This document shows, piece by piece, positions 7,035 through 15,946 of a stretch of 36,255 bases of DNA. Under the pieces are notes generated by a model. It did not search any database. It was not told the origin of the DNA and saw nothing but the letters and a program-made list of their open reading frames with translations. The position numbers were made by a program, and so were the translations under genes. The DNA is from Prosthecochloris ethylica (lineage in GTDB: Bacteria; Bacteroidota; Chlorobiia; Chlorobiales; Chlorobiaceae). The DNA is taken from the NCBI RefSeq assembly GCF_015234275.1, contig NZ_JADGII010000018.1. One strand, given 5' to 3'. How positions within the stretch are numbered: the first letter of the stretch is position 1; every line of letters begins with the position of its first letter.

Positions 7035-10000
7035 TGTTTTCACTCTCTTTTCTGAAAAAATCTTCGCGCACCGCCGGCTCGACAGCTTCGGGGGCCGGCT
7101 CTGTCCCCGTGGCGAGACGGAGCACGATCAGCCGCAGACGGTTGAACAGCACCAGCAGGGCCGGCAGCATCAGCAGCGTCAGGATGGTTCCGAACAACAG
7201 CCCGTAGGCGACCGAGATCGCCATCGGCGTCAGGAACTGGGCCTGGCGGCTCTGCTCGAACATCAGCGGCCCGAGGCCGGCAATCGTGGTCAGAGAGGTC
7301 AGGACGATCGGCCTGAAACGGCTGATACCCACCCTGAATACCGACTCTTCGAACGCCCCGCCCTCCTTGAGGCGGTTGTTGAATGAATTGACGAAAACCA
7401 GCGAATCGTTGATCACGATACCGATCAGCGCCACCACACCGAACAGGGAGAGAATACTGAGAATATAGCCCATAATGAAATGCCCCCAGACGACCCCCAC
7501 AAGGCTGAACGGTATCATGACAAAGATCATGGCAGCCTGAACAAACGAACGGAACGAAAACACCACGGCAAGAAACATCATGCCCAAAAGAGCCGGCAGG
7601 ATACTTTTCATCGAACCGGTCGTCTTGCCGCTTTCGCGGCTCTGGCCTTCGAAATCATAACTCACATCGGGATACTGCTGCATCAGGGAGGGCATAATCT
7701 CCTGCTCGATGCGCTCCAGCAGGTCCGGCACAGACTCCTTGGCATTTGCGATATCCGCCTCGACCTTGACGACCCGCTGAGCATCGATATGATTGACCGA
7801 AGAGACCCCGCGCTCGAGTTCGAACCCGGCGATCTCGCCAAGGGGAATCGCCCTGCCGTCGGCAAGACGGATACGCATATGTTCAAGGTCCCTGACCGAT
7901 GAACGGTCGCTCTCGTCGTAGCGGACCCACACTTTGACCTCGTCGATTCCGCGGAGAACACGCTGGGCCTCGTAACCGAAAAATCCGTACCGGACACGGC
8001 TCATCACCTCGGATTCCGACAGGCCGAGCGCCCGTGCCCGTTCATTGAGCGTCACCCGAACCTCCCGCAGACCCGGGGTATCGTTGTCACTGATATCCTT
8101 GAGTTCCGGCATCGAGTTCAGTCCGTCCTCCAGAAATTCCTTCGCGCCATGGAGCTGATCGAGATTATCACTCCTGAGGGCAATCGATACCGGCATTCCC
8201 CACAATCCCGTACCGCCGACCTGGAGCTTCTCCGCCCCCGGCACCCTGCCGATACGCTCGCGAATGAGATTTGCCGCCTCCATGCTCGACACCATCCTCT
8301 CCTGGCTTCCGGCAAGAGCGATCCTCAAACCTCCCTGGTGCGTTCCGGGGCCGATCGTCCGGCCGATCGCTGTCACCAGGTCGCTGTCGACGCCATACGC
8401 CTCACGATACTCCTCGTTCACCTTCATCACCGTCTCCTCCATCGAGGCGAGCAGACTGTCGGTCACGGCATCCCGTGTTCCTGCCGGCATCTCGAGCGTA
8501 ACGGACACATTATCCCGCTCGATGATGGGGAAAAACGTCATTTTGACAATCCCTCCCTGCAGCGCTCCGATCGTGACGAACACCAGGGCGACAGACACCA
8601 CGACCGCAACCAGGGGGTTGCTGATGCAGAAGCGCAGCAACGGAGCATAGAGCCTGTCGCGCTGAAAATGAATGAACGTTTCGGAATTTCTCATCAGCCA
8701 TCCCTTCTTGCCCGGCTTTCCCCGGATCGCTTTTGAATGGGCGATGTGGGCCGGAAGAATAAAAATGCCTTCGACCAGCGAAATCAGAAGTGTCGCGATC
8801 ACGACAAAAGCGATATCCTTGAAGCGCTCTCCGAATGCCCCGTCGAGGAACAGAAATATCATGAAGAAGATGATCGTCGTCAGCACCGCCGTCACGACCG
8901 AAGGCAGTACCTCCATGGTACCTTTCAGTGCTGCATCGATGGGCTTGAGTCCCTTTTCATGCTCCTGGTAGATGCTCTCGGCAATCACGATACCATCATC
9001 GACCAGAATACCAACGACAAGAATCATTGCCAGCAGAGACACCACGTTGATCGTCAGCCCGTAAAAGGACCCGAGCAGGAACATGCCGGCGAAACAGAGG
9101 GGAATGGAGAGCGCGACCCAGAAAGCCATACGCGGGTTGAGCGAAAACGACAGGAACAGCACGACCAGAAAAATACCGATCAGGCCATTGTTGCCCAGGA
9201 TGGCCGCCCTTTCCTGGACGATACCGGATCCATCGCGCAGGAGACTGACGGAAATATCACCATGGCGAGTGTCGAAATCCTCGACATAGGCTGCCGTCTG
9301 GCGGGCAACCGTAAACATATCCTGGTCACTGGTTTTGCTGACATCGATAATGACCGCAGGCTTGCCGTTGTAGTAGCTGCGATCAGGGTCATCTGACCAG
9401 CGGTCACGAATATCGGCCACATCCCGAAGCAGGACCGGGGTGCCGGTCTCCGTGCTCCGGACGACGATATTCTCGAGTTCAGCCGCGTAGTACCCCTTGT
9501 TATCCGAACGGATCAGCAGCTCCTCCTCCGGGGTCAGAATCGTTCCGCCCGTTATCTTGAGGTTGGAATTCGCCACTGCGTCGGCCACCTCCTGAAATGT
9601 CAGCGAATAGGCCTGCAGATCATCTTCACGAACACTCACCTCGATCTCTTCTTCGGGAAACCCGCTGAGCGTGATCTTGGTTATCCCTTCGCGGTTTCTC
9701 AGGTCACGCTCGATCCGGCGGGCGTAGGTCTTGAGCTGCTGAAGCGCAACATCACCGTAAATCGCATAGGCCACGACAAAATCGATCTGCTCCTGCTTGT
9801 ATACCCTGATGCGCTCGATCCCTGCAGGAAACGAACTGATCTGGTCAACCGAATTGGTCACCTCCTGCAAGAGCACGTTCGGATCGTACCCCGGGAGAAT
9901 CTCGACCGTAATGGTCGCACTGTTCTCCTGGGACGTGGAGGTCACCCTGTCGATCCCCGTCACCCCTTTCAGCTTGTCCTCGATTTTCAGTGTAATGCCC

Positions 10001-10185
10001 TCTTCGATCTCTTCGGGAGATGCACCTGGATAGGATGCGCTCACGAAGATGGTATCGGGCGGCACATCGGGAAAAAACGTTGTTTTCATCCCCTGGAAGG
10101 CAAGGAAACCGAAGAGAAAAATCGCGAGGAAAATCGCATTGCCCAGAACAGGGTACGATATAAAATACTTGATAAGTGCTCTCAC
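7015..10185 (-). CDS. RND efflux transporter, AcrB/HAE type (first RND system)
   Basis: Proton-driven inner-membrane pump. At 1056 residues it has the standard AcrB-type length: one N-terminal transmembrane helix (about 10-30), a large periplasmic porter and docking domain, a six-helix bundle (about 330-550), then the repeat of this arrangement. The proton-relay motif in TM4 is intact: Asp396-Asp397 in GILVDDGIVIAES, equivalent to AcrB Asp407/408. The N-terminal FFPDVPPDTIFVSASYPGAS matches the usual FPDI-type opening that leads into the porter domain. The gene starts 24 nt after the adaptor gene stops and overlaps the TolC-like gene, giving an adaptor-pump-channel operon. Lacking heavy-metal signatures such as CusA methionines, it is more likely a drug, lipid or hydrophobe exporter. 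Confidence 0.93.
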   Translation of the reverse strand: MRALIKYFISYPVLGNAIFLAIFLFGFLAFQGMKTTFFPDVPPDTIFVSASYPGASPEEIEEGITLKIEDKLKGVTGIDRVTSTSQENSATITVEILPGYDPNVLLQEVTNSVDQISSFPAGIERIRVYKQEQIDFVVAYAIYGDVALQQLKTYARRIERDLRNREGITKITLSGFPEEEIEVSVREDDLQAYSLTFQEVADAVANSNLKITGGTILTPEEELLIRSDNKGYYAAELENIVVRSTETGTPVLLRDVADIRDRWSDDPDRSYYNGKPAVIIDVSKTSDQDMFTVARQTAAYVEDFDTRHGDISVSLLRDGSGIVQERAAILGNNGLIGIFLVVLFLSFSLNPRMAFWVALSIPLCFAGMFLLGSFYGLTINVVSLLAMILVVGILVDDGIVIAESIYQEHEKGLKPIDAALKGTMEVLPSVVTAVLTTIIFFMIFLFLDGAFGERFKDIAFVVIATLLISLVEGIFILPAHIAHSKAIRGKPGKKGWLMRNSETFIHFQRDRLYAPLLRFCISNPLVAVVVSVALVFVTIGALQGGIVKMTFFPIIERDNVSVTLEMPAGTRDAVTDSLLASMEETVMKVNEEYREAYGVDSDLVTAIGRTIGPGTHQGGLRIALAGSQERMVSSMEAANLIRERIGRVPGAEKLQVGGTGLWGMPVSIALRSDNLDQLHGAKEFLEDGLNSMPELKDISDNDTPGLREVRVTLNERARALGLSESEVMSRVRYGFFGYEAQRVLRGIDEVKVWVRYDESDRSSVRDLEHMRIRLADGRAIPLGEIAGFELERGVSSVNHIDAQRVVKVEADIANAKESVPDLLERIEQEIMPSLMQQYPDVSYDFEGQSRESGKTTGSMKSILPALLGMMFLAVVFSFRSFVQAAMIFVMIPFSLVGVVWGHFIMGYILSILSLFGVVALIGIVINDSLVFVNSFNNRLKEGGAFEESVFRVGISRFRPIVLTSLTTIAGLGPLMFEQSRQAQFLTPMAISVAYGLLFGTILTLLMLPALLVLFNRLRLIVLRLATGTEPAPEAVEPAVREDFFRKESENNDCHDA

Positions 10186-10209
10186 AATAACTGGCCGCAG
10201 GTTAAACGA

Positions 10210-11337
10210 TTATCTGAACGAAGGCTGAAATTTCAGCATACCGGGGCTGACCGGCATTCCGGGATACACTCCCTCGACAGGCTCTGCAAGAAGAACGGTA
10301 CTGTCAGCAATACCGCGGACAATCGCATCCATGCCCTCTACAACGACAGGATCGATATCCAACAGTATCATCGTACTGTCCTGCAATGCATAAATCCGCT
10401 CCCCCTGCTGCAGGAGAGACCTCGGAAGCCGCACCGCCCCGGGCACCTCGCTGTCGAGCACTGCTGTCATGTACATACCGTCTTTCACGCGCGGGTCGCT
10501 GAACTCGATATAGACCCCCACCGTCTGGGTATCGCTGTCGACGGCCTGGTTCACCCTGGCGATCCTGCCCGTAAGCGCTTCTTCGAGCACATCGGACACC
10601 AGCCGGACCTCCTGGCCCTCATGCAGGTATGTCACCTCTCCGATACCGGCAGAAGCGGCAAGCTCGAACCGGTCCGGGGCAGCAAATTCCCCGATCCTCT
10701 GTCCGTTACGGACCAGCATGCCGGGATTGACCTCCGAATCGGTCACCATTCCGTCAAAAGGTGCCCTGAGCCGGTACTTCTCGAGGGTCTCCTCCATGCT
10801 CTTGATGTCGTAGTACGTGGCATAGATATCACGAGCCGCAATGTACTGGCGCAGCCGATCACTGAACGGCTCCGGCAGGGGCCTGACCGGAAGGCCGATC
10901 CTGAATGCATCGATATAGGATTTCCACCGGTGCGCTTCGTCCGGGAAATCGATCATAAGGTCAGGCAACAGCAGCGTCAGCTGGTTCAGAAACGAACTTT
11001 TTGCGGACTGCACACTATTGCGGTACACGCGATCGTCGATCCGGAGCAGCGTCTCCCCCTTGCGAAACACGCTGCCTTCGCGGAAGGGACGGGCTGCATC
11101 GAGAAACACCCCCGACACTTCTGCATAGAGTTCGATTTTCTCCAGAGCACGCACGCGACCGGTCATCTCGATCTGGCGGGAAACTTCCGAATTCACGACG
11201 GAGGTCACAGGCAAGGGCTTGGCAGCCCTCGGCGGGTTCGACTCTGCGTCGTTATTGCCGGAACTGAGTATCCGGCCGACAATGATGCCTGCTGCCACAA
11301 TGAGCACGGCAATAATGATTGATGGAATCTTTTTCAT
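10210..11337 (-). CDS. Periplasmic adaptor (membrane fusion protein) of the first RND system
   Basis: HlyD/AcrA-type adaptor that links the pump to the TolC-like channel. It has an N-terminal hydrophobic anchor (IIIAVLIVAAGIIVGRIL). A lipoyl/barrel-sandwich half follows (MTGRVRALEKIELYAEVSGVF), then a short helical hairpin region, and the second lipoyl half (LRAPFDGMVTDSEVNPGMLV). The beta-barrel and membrane-proximal domain complete the C-terminus. The frame extends upstream to a TTG at 11358, but the ATG at 11337 (375 residues), preceded by AGAGA, gives the more natural start MKKIPSIII. It is the first gene of the three-gene operon; the roughly 95-nt gap to the Nudix gene upstream is where a promoter should lie, though I see no convincing one. 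Confidence 0.9.
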   Translation of the reverse strand: MKKIPSIIIAVLIVAAGIIVGRILSSGNNDAESNPPRAAKPLPVTSVVNSEVSRQIEMTGRVRALEKIELYAEVSGVFLDAARPFREGSVFRKGETLLRIDDRVYRNSVQSAKSSFLNQLTLLLPDLMIDFPDEAHRWKSYIDAFRIGLPVRPLPEPFSDRLRQYIAARDIYATYYDIKSMEETLEKYRLRAPFDGMVTDSEVNPGMLVRNGQRIGEFAAPDRFELAASAGIGEVTYLHEGQEVRLVSDVLEEALTGRIARVNQAVDSDTQTVGVYIEFSDPRVKDGMYMTAVLDSEVPGAVRLPRSLLQQGERIYALQDSTMILLDIDPVVVEGMDAIVRGIADSTVLLAEPVEGVYPGMPVSPGMLKFQPSFR

Positions 11338-11432
11338 GAACATTCTCTGGTGAAACAATTACCGCGTGGAATCAAACGCACAGGGGACACTAAGGGTTCA
11401 GAAAACCTCACAACTGCCGCCAATATAAAAAA

Positions 11433-11840
11433 TCACTCATAACCTGCAGTCCGCGAAAACAGCTCGATCAGTACTCGCAGCTCATGATGGTGCACCATCT
11501 CCGCCGCCTTCCCGAACGGGACCACCTTTCGCTTGCGAAACATGCTCTCTTCCCATTCATCGAGCAGCTTCGAGACATAAAGCGGATAGACATGAACCGT
11601 GCAGATCCCGCCCCATTTTCTGTAACAGAATGAACCTATTCCCCGGCTCTGAACGTCGCCCACAAGCCCGGCCTCTTCGAACGCCTCCTTGGCTGCCGAA
11701 CGATCCGGGCTCATACCGCGTTCGACAACCCCTTTCGGAATAATCCAGTGCCTCGAACGTCTGGTCGTAATGAGAACGGTTTTACCATCGATCACCGGCA
11801 GAACACCAGACTGGCGAAACATCCACTGAGGTCTTGACAT
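11433..11840 (-). CDS. Nudix hydrolase with a variant Nudix box
   Basis: A 135-residue Nudix protein that should hydrolyse a nucleoside diphosphate linked to another group. The box reads KGVVERGMSPDRSAAKEAFEEAG. Compared with the consensus Gx5Ex7REUxEExGU, the first Glu is Met and REU is replaced by KEA, while the metal-binding EE pair is kept. The PKGVVE..G..P..AA pattern resembles the diphosphoinositol polyphosphate/Ap4A hydrolase branch more than MutT. An open frame continues upstream into the divergent gene, but the ATG at 11840 gives the natural start MSRPQWMFRQSG. It is divergent from the nucleotidyltransferase, with a shared 100-nt gap. Substrate not predictable. Confidence 0.85.
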   Translation of the reverse strand: MSRPQWMFRQSGVLPVIDGKTVLITTRRSRHWIIPKGVVERGMSPDRSAAKEAFEEAGLVGDVQSRGIGSFCYRKWGGICTVHVYPLYVSKLLDEWEESMFRKRKVVPFGKAAEMVHHHELRVLIELFSRTAGYE

Positions 11841-11940
11841 GATTGCCCTGTTTCCTTTTTGCTCCTGTTTTCGTAAACTGTCAGAAATAAAAATCACGAC
11901 CGTATCCACTCCCGAAAATAGCAAAACCCTCATCATACCC

Positions 11941-12924
11941 ATGAAAGCTATCATCCCTGTCGCCGGGGTAGGCACCAGGCTTCGCCCCCACACATTTTCA
12001 CAGCCAAAAGTCCTGGTCAATGTCGCAGGAAAGCCGATTATCGGCCACATCATAGATAAGCTCAGCGCCTCGGGCATCGATGAAGCCATTGTGATTGTCG
12101 GATACCTCGGTGACATGATTGAAACGTACCTCACCGAGACTTACCCTGACATCAGGTTCACCTTTGTCACCCAGAAACAGATGCTCGGTCTTGCCCATGC
12201 CATCTGGATCTGCAGGGACCATGTCGACGATGACGAGCCCCTGCTGATCATCCTCGGCGACACCATTTTCGATGTCGATCTCTCAGGAGTGTTCGACAGT
12301 CCTGAATCGACCCTTGGAGTCAAGCAGGTTGAAGATCCACGACGGTTCGGCATAGCCCTGACAGAAGGAAACACCATTGTGCGACTGATCGAAAAACCCG
12401 ATACACCAGTCGGCAACCAGGCAATTGTCGGCCTGTACTTCCTCAAGCATGCCAGTCCGCTCTTTGCAGGACTCGATCATATCATAGAAAGCGGCATCAG
12501 GACAAAAGGGGAATTCCAGCTCACCGATGCCCTGCAGCACATGATCGAGTCGGGGGAACACTTTACGACATTCCCGGTCAAGAACTGGTATGACTGCGGA
12601 AAGCCCGACACCCTGCTCTCGACCAACAGGGTACTGCTCGAACAGATGGAAAACGGAAAAAAACACTATCCGGGCTGTGTCATCAACGAACCGGTTTCGA
12701 TCGCACCGACGGCGACACTCGAAAATGCCATCATCGGCCCCGACGCCACCATCGGGGAAAACGCTGTCATAACCGATGCCATTGTCAGGGACTCGATCAT
12801 CGGCAACAGCGCGAATGTCGAAAAGGTGATGCTGACCGCATCGATTGTCGGCAGCAATGCCGTTATTTCAGGCAGTCACCAGGAAATCAATATCGGAGAT
12901 TCCTCTGCCATCAAACTTCGATGA
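11941..12924 (+). CDS. Sugar-phosphate nucleotidyltransferase with left-handed beta-helix tail
   Basis: Predicted to join a nucleoside triphosphate to a sugar 1-phosphate in the cytoplasm, for polysaccharide or cofactor sugar supply. The 327-residue protein begins MKAIIPVAGVGTRLRPHT, the G-x-G-T-R-L signature of NTP_transferases, followed by the QPKVLVNVAGKPI lysine segment. The active-site region LIILGDTIFDVD (about 104-115) supplies the metal-binding Asp. The last 80 residues are hexapeptide repeats (TATLENAIIGPDATIGENAV). The architecture resembles archaeal GlmU-like or RmlA/RfbA-type enzymes; the exact sugar and nucleotide cannot be told from the sequence. The start was chosen at 11941; upstream in-frame codons read through the divergent promoter region. 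Confidence 0.9.
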   Translation: MKAIIPVAGVGTRLRPHTFSQPKVLVNVAGKPIIGHIIDKLSASGIDEAIVIVGYLGDMIETYLTETYPDIRFTFVTQKQMLGLAHAIWICRDHVDDDEPLLIILGDTIFDVDLSGVFDSPESTLGVKQVEDPRRFGIALTEGNTIVRLIEKPDTPVGNQAIVGLYFLKHASPLFAGLDHIIESGIRTKGEFQLTDALQHMIESGEHFTTFPVKNWYDCGKPDTLLSTNRVLLEQMENGKKHYPGCVINEPVSIAPTATLENAIIGPDATIGENAVITDAIVRDSIIGNSANVEKVMLTASIVGSNAVISGSHQEINIGDSSAIKLR

Positions 12925-12929
12925 ACGCC

Positions 12930-12958
12930 TTGCAAGAATAGGTGCGAATGCTTACATT
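12930..12958 (+). promoter_or_regulatory. Promoter of the metK-ahcY operon
   Basis: TTGCAA (12930-12935) and TACATT (12953-12958) are separated by 17 nt, predicting a start near 12965 and a leader of about 195 nt. A second good pair, TTGACC (12959-12964) and TACCTA (12982-12987), also with 17 nt, lies just downstream, but its start would fall inside the first stem of the structured leader. I therefore prefer the upstream pair. Confidence 0.65.
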
Positions 12959-12964
12959 TTGACC

Positions 12965-13159
12965 TTATCAGGCATCCCCATTACCTATGGACACGGTGCC
13001 GCAATCTCAGGGGGACAGCTGTTTCCCTGCCAGATTGTCAACGGGTTTTCCGTGTCCAGACACTCTTCTCTCTCTACCGCACACGAAAACCCCTTGAAGA
13101 CAGGCAGGGCTGCCGGAGCAGTTTCTGTTGTTCAGTAAACCATAAAATCATCAAAGAAG
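12965..13159 (+). promoter_or_regulatory. Structured metK leader, candidate SAM-Chlorobi RNA (putative SAM riboswitch)
   Basis: Weinberg and colleagues described the SAM-Chlorobi motif in the 5' UTRs of metK-ahcY operons of Chlorobi, which is exactly this context. In this sequence GGACACGG (12989-12996) pairs with CCGTGTCC (13050-13057). Inside, CAATCT (13002-13007) pairs with AGATTG (13032-13037), then CAGGG (13008-13012) with CCCTG (13025-13029). GGGTTTT (13043-13049), inside the closing stem, is complementary to AAAACCC (13086-13092) outside it, which makes a pseudoknot. Adding ACACG (13081-13085) against CGTGT (13051-13055) gives a 12-bp helix with one bulge that competes with the closing stem. 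I could not align it to the published consensus, so identity rests on position and structure. Confidence 0.7.
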
Positions 13160-14371
13160 ATGGCAAACTCAAGATACTTCTTTACTTCAGAGTCTGTATC
13201 AGAAGGACATCCCGACAAGGTTTCAGACCAGATTTCGGACGCGATACTCGACGAGTTTCTCCGTCAGGACCCGAATTCACGAGTCGCCTGTGAAACGTTT
13301 GTCACGACCGGACAGGTCATTGTCGGCGGCGAAGTCACCTCGACAGGGATTGTTGACGTACAGAAACTGGCACGGGAAGCGATCACGAAAATCGGCTACA
13401 CCAAGGGCGAGTACATGTTCGAAGCCCAGTCTTGCGGTGTTCTGTCAGCTCTTCACAGCCAGTCTCCTGATATCAACCGGGGTGTTGACCGTAAAGAAGA
13501 GATCGAGGATGAACTCGACAGGGTCGGTGCCGGAGACCAGGGCATGATGTTCGGCTATGCCTGCACGGAAACCCCTGAACTGATGCCTGCCGCTATCCAG
13601 TATGCACATGCACTGGTCAAGAAACTTGCCGATATCCGCAAGGAAGACAGCATGATGACCTACCTTCGCCCTGACTCCAAAAGCCAGGTGACACTCGAAT
13701 ATGTTGACGATGTGGCACAGCGTGTCGACGCCGTGGTTGTCTCGACACAGCACGATCCTGAACCCGAAGGATGCAGCGAAGCTGAATGGCAGGAGATCAT
13801 CAGGAAAGATATCATCGAACATGTCGTCAATAAGGTGATCCCGGCAAACATGCTCGATGAAAACACCAAGTTCCATATCAATCCGACAGGCCGCTTTGAA
13901 ATCGGCGGACCTCACGGTGATACCGGTCTGACCGGCCGTAAAATCATTGTCGACACCTATGGAGGCGCTGCGCCTCATGGCGGTGGCGCGTTCAGCGGAA
14001 AAGACCCGTCAAAAGTCGACCGCAGTGCAGCGTATGCATCACGCCACGTTGCCAAAAACATCGTTGCCGCCGGACTTGCCGACAAGTGCACCGTCCAGGT
14101 CTCCTATGCGATCGGTGTCGCTCATCCGGTTTCCGTGCATATCGACACCCACGGCACTGCCGTCAACGGTCTCACCAACGAACAGATCGAGGAAAAAGCA
14201 AACACCATTTTCGATCTCAGGCCTGCAGCCATCATCAAAAAATTCAGCCTCAACAAACCGCAGGGCTGGTGTTACCAGGATACCGCTGCATACGGTCATT
14301 TCGGTCGCGATATCTTCCCGTGGGAAAAAACCGACAAGGTTGACGAGCTGAAGAAAGCATTCAACCTCTGA
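13160..14371 (+). CDS. metK: S-adenosylmethionine synthase
   Basis: Makes S-adenosylmethionine from methionine and ATP in the cytoplasm. The 403-residue protein has all family signatures: ESVSEGHPDKVSDQISDAILD near residues 11-31, the PHGDTGLTGRKIIVDTYGG block, and the glycine-rich phosphate loop GGGAFSGKDPSKVDRS near 273. Length is slightly above the 380-400 norm. It is the first gene of a two-gene operon with ahcY (31-nt gap) behind a long structured leader, so supply of SAM and removal of its by-product S-adenosylhomocysteine are co-regulated. The site upstream of the ATG, AAAGAAG, is a weak ribosome binding site. In a phototroph the SAM demand includes chlorophyll-type pigment methylations; that link is inferred. 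Confidence 0.98.
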   Translation: MANSRYFFTSESVSEGHPDKVSDQISDAILDEFLRQDPNSRVACETFVTTGQVIVGGEVTSTGIVDVQKLAREAITKIGYTKGEYMFEAQSCGVLSALHSQSPDINRGVDRKEEIEDELDRVGAGDQGMMFGYACTETPELMPAAIQYAHALVKKLADIRKEDSMMTYLRPDSKSQVTLEYVDDVAQRVDAVVVSTQHDPEPEGCSEAEWQEIIRKDIIEHVVNKVIPANMLDENTKFHINPTGRFEIGGPHGDTGLTGRKIIVDTYGGAAPHGGGAFSGKDPSKVDRSAAYASRHVAKNIVAAGLADKCTVQVSYAIGVAHPVSVHIDTHGTAVNGLTNEQIEEKANTIFDLRPAAIIKKFSLNKPQGWCYQDTAAYGHFGRDIFPWEKTDKVDELKKAFNL

Positions 14372-14402
14372 TCCGAAATTCTTCAAGACAAAACACACGA
14401 TT

Positions 14403-15821
14403 ATGATGACTCCTGACACTGAAGTCCTTGACTATAAAGTGGCAGATATCTCCCTGGCTGAATGGGGACGCAAAGAAATTGAAATTGCCGAAAAGGAAAT
14501 GCCCGGCCTGATGGCCACAAGGGAAAAGTATGCCGGTCAGAAGCCTCTCAAAGGAGCCCGCATCACCGGTTCGCTGCACATGACCATCCAGACGGCTGTA
14601 CTGATCGAAACACTGGTCGACCTGGGAGCTGAAGTCCGCTGGGCAAGCTGCAACATTTTCTCTACCCAGGACCATGCCGCCGCGGCAATCGCAGCAGCAG
14701 GCGTCCCGGTCTTTGCATGGAAAGGAGAAACCCTCGACGAATACTGGTGGTGCACCCGCCAGGCGCTGACCTTCGAGGGCGGCAAAGGGCCGAATGTCAT
14801 TGTCGATGATGGCGGTGACGCAACCCTCATGATCCATCTCGGCTACAAGATCGAGGACAACCCCGCACTTCTCGACACCACGACCGATGTCGCAGAAGAA
14901 CAGGCGCTGTTTGCCCAGCTCCGTGAAATGTTCGAAAGCGATGCACAGCACTGGCACAAAGTCGCTGCGGACATCAAGGGCGTTTCCGAAGAGACAACCA
15001 CCGGCGTGCACCGCCTCTACCAGATGAAGGAGAAAGGCGAACTGCTCTTCCCTGCGATCAACGTCAACGATTCGGTCACCAAGTCGAAATTCGACAACCT
15101 CTACGGCTGCCGCGAGTCTCTGGCAGACGGAATCAAACGTGCAACAGACGTGATGATTGCCGGCAAAGTATTGGTCGTCCTTGGATACGGTGACGTGGGC
15201 AAGGGATGCGCTCACTCGATGCGCTCCTATGGCGCCAGGGTGATTGTCACCGAAATCGATCCGATCTGTGCACTGCAGGCATCCATGGAAGGCTTTGAAG
15301 TCATCACCATGGAAGATGCGGTACAAGAAGGCAACATTTTTGTGACCACAACAGGCAACAAGGATGTAATCACTCTCGAGCACATGAAGCAGATGAGGGA
15401 CGAAGCCATCGTCTGTAACATCGGCCATTTCGATAACGAAATCCAGGTCGATAAACTCAACAGCTTCGAAGGTGCCACCAGAACCAACATCAAGCCTCAG
15501 GTTGACAAGTACACGTTCGATGACGGCCGATCGATCTACCTGCTTGCCGAAGGCCGTCTGGTCAACCTTGGTTGTGCAACCGGTCATCCGTCCTTTGTGA
15601 TGAGCAACTCGTTCACCAACCAGACACTCGCACAGATCGAGCTCTGGACCAAAGAGTACGAGACCGATGTGTTCCGTCTTCCGAAAGAACTTGACGAGGA
15701 AGTCGCACGCCTTCACCTCGGCCAGCTGGGCGTCAAGCTCACCCGGCTGTCGAAGGAACAGGCAGACTACATCGGTGTCCCGGTAGATGGACCATACAAA
15801 CCAGAACACTACCGTTACTGA
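14403..15821 (+). CDS. ahcY: Adenosylhomocysteinase
   Basis: Cleaves S-adenosylhomocysteine to adenosine and homocysteine, which relieves product inhibition of methyltransferases. The 472-residue protein has the N-terminal substrate domain (GARITGSLHMTIQTAVLIET, then ASCNIFSTQDHAAAAI), the internal insertion of about 40 residues seen in the longer bacterial and plant-type enzymes, the NAD-binding loop VLGYGDVGKGCAHS (about 259-272), and the conserved C-terminus PYKPEHYRY that completes the neighbouring subunit's site. The start could be either of two adjacent ATG codons at 14403 and 14406. It is the second gene of the metK operon and is followed by a GC-rich hairpin. Confidence 0.98.
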   Translation: MMTPDTEVLDYKVADISLAEWGRKEIEIAEKEMPGLMATREKYAGQKPLKGARITGSLHMTIQTAVLIETLVDLGAEVRWASCNIFSTQDHAAAAIAAAGVPVFAWKGETLDEYWWCTRQALTFEGGKGPNVIVDDGGDATLMIHLGYKIEDNPALLDTTTDVAEEQALFAQLREMFESDAQHWHKVAADIKGVSEETTTGVHRLYQMKEKGELLFPAINVNDSVTKSKFDNLYGCRESLADGIKRATDVMIAGKVLVVLGYGDVGKGCAHSMRSYGARVIVTEIDPICALQASMEGFEVITMEDAVQEGNIFVTTTGNKDVITLEHMKQMRDEAIVCNIGHFDNEIQVDKLNSFEGATRTNIKPQVDKYTFDDGRSIYLLAEGRLVNLGCATGHPSFVMSNSFTNQTLAQIELWTKEYETDVFRLPKELDEEVARLHLGQLGVKLTRLSKEQADYIGVPVDGPYKPEHYRY

Positions 15822-15843
15822 GATCCGTTCCCCTTCATCCAGC

Positions 15844-15871
15844 ACGAACCGCCGGCCCTGCCGGCGGTTCG
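15844..15871 (+). terminator. GC-rich hairpin after ahcY
   Basis: ACGAACCGCCGG and CCGGCGGTTCGT form a 12-bp stem with a tiny loop 23 nt after the ahcY stop. No T run follows directly; the nearest is about 16 nt away. It is therefore a strong hairpin at the operon end but not a textbook intrinsic terminator. Confidence 0.6.
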
Positions 15872-15890
15872 TGGTTTGAACAAACGGTTT

Positions 15891-15918
15891 TTGATTTTCA
15901 GCGAGAATTACGTATCAT
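15891..15918 (+). promoter_or_regulatory. Promoter of tRNA-Gln
   Basis: TTGATT (15891-15896) and TATCAT (15913-15918) are separated by 16 nt, with a predicted start near 15925, about 22 nt before the tRNA. Confidence 0.6.
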
Positions 15919-15946
15919 TGCTCACAACTCACCAGAGTACTGGTAC

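Noticed and set aside
5703..11337. The two RND operons as a recent duplication.
   Set aside because: Pump openings, the TM4 ion pairs, the adaptor anchors (transmembrane helix versus lipobox) and gene arrangement all differ, so they are distinct systems.
12959..12987. TTGACC-17-TACCTA as the main metK promoter.
   Set aside because: Its start would fall around 12994, inside the closing stem of the leader. The pair at 12930-12958 places the whole structure in the transcript. It may still act as a secondary promoter.
12845..13138. A 97-codon plus-strand frame covering the metK leader.
   Set aside because: It begins inside the nucleotidyltransferase gene in another frame, has no ribosome binding site, and overlaps a leader whose RNA pairing explains the sequence better.
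14361..15845. A 494-codon open frame on the minus strand opposite ahcY.
   Set aside because: It is the antisense shadow of ahcY, which has every family motif. The translated product is rich in Cys, His and Phe with no recognisable domain.
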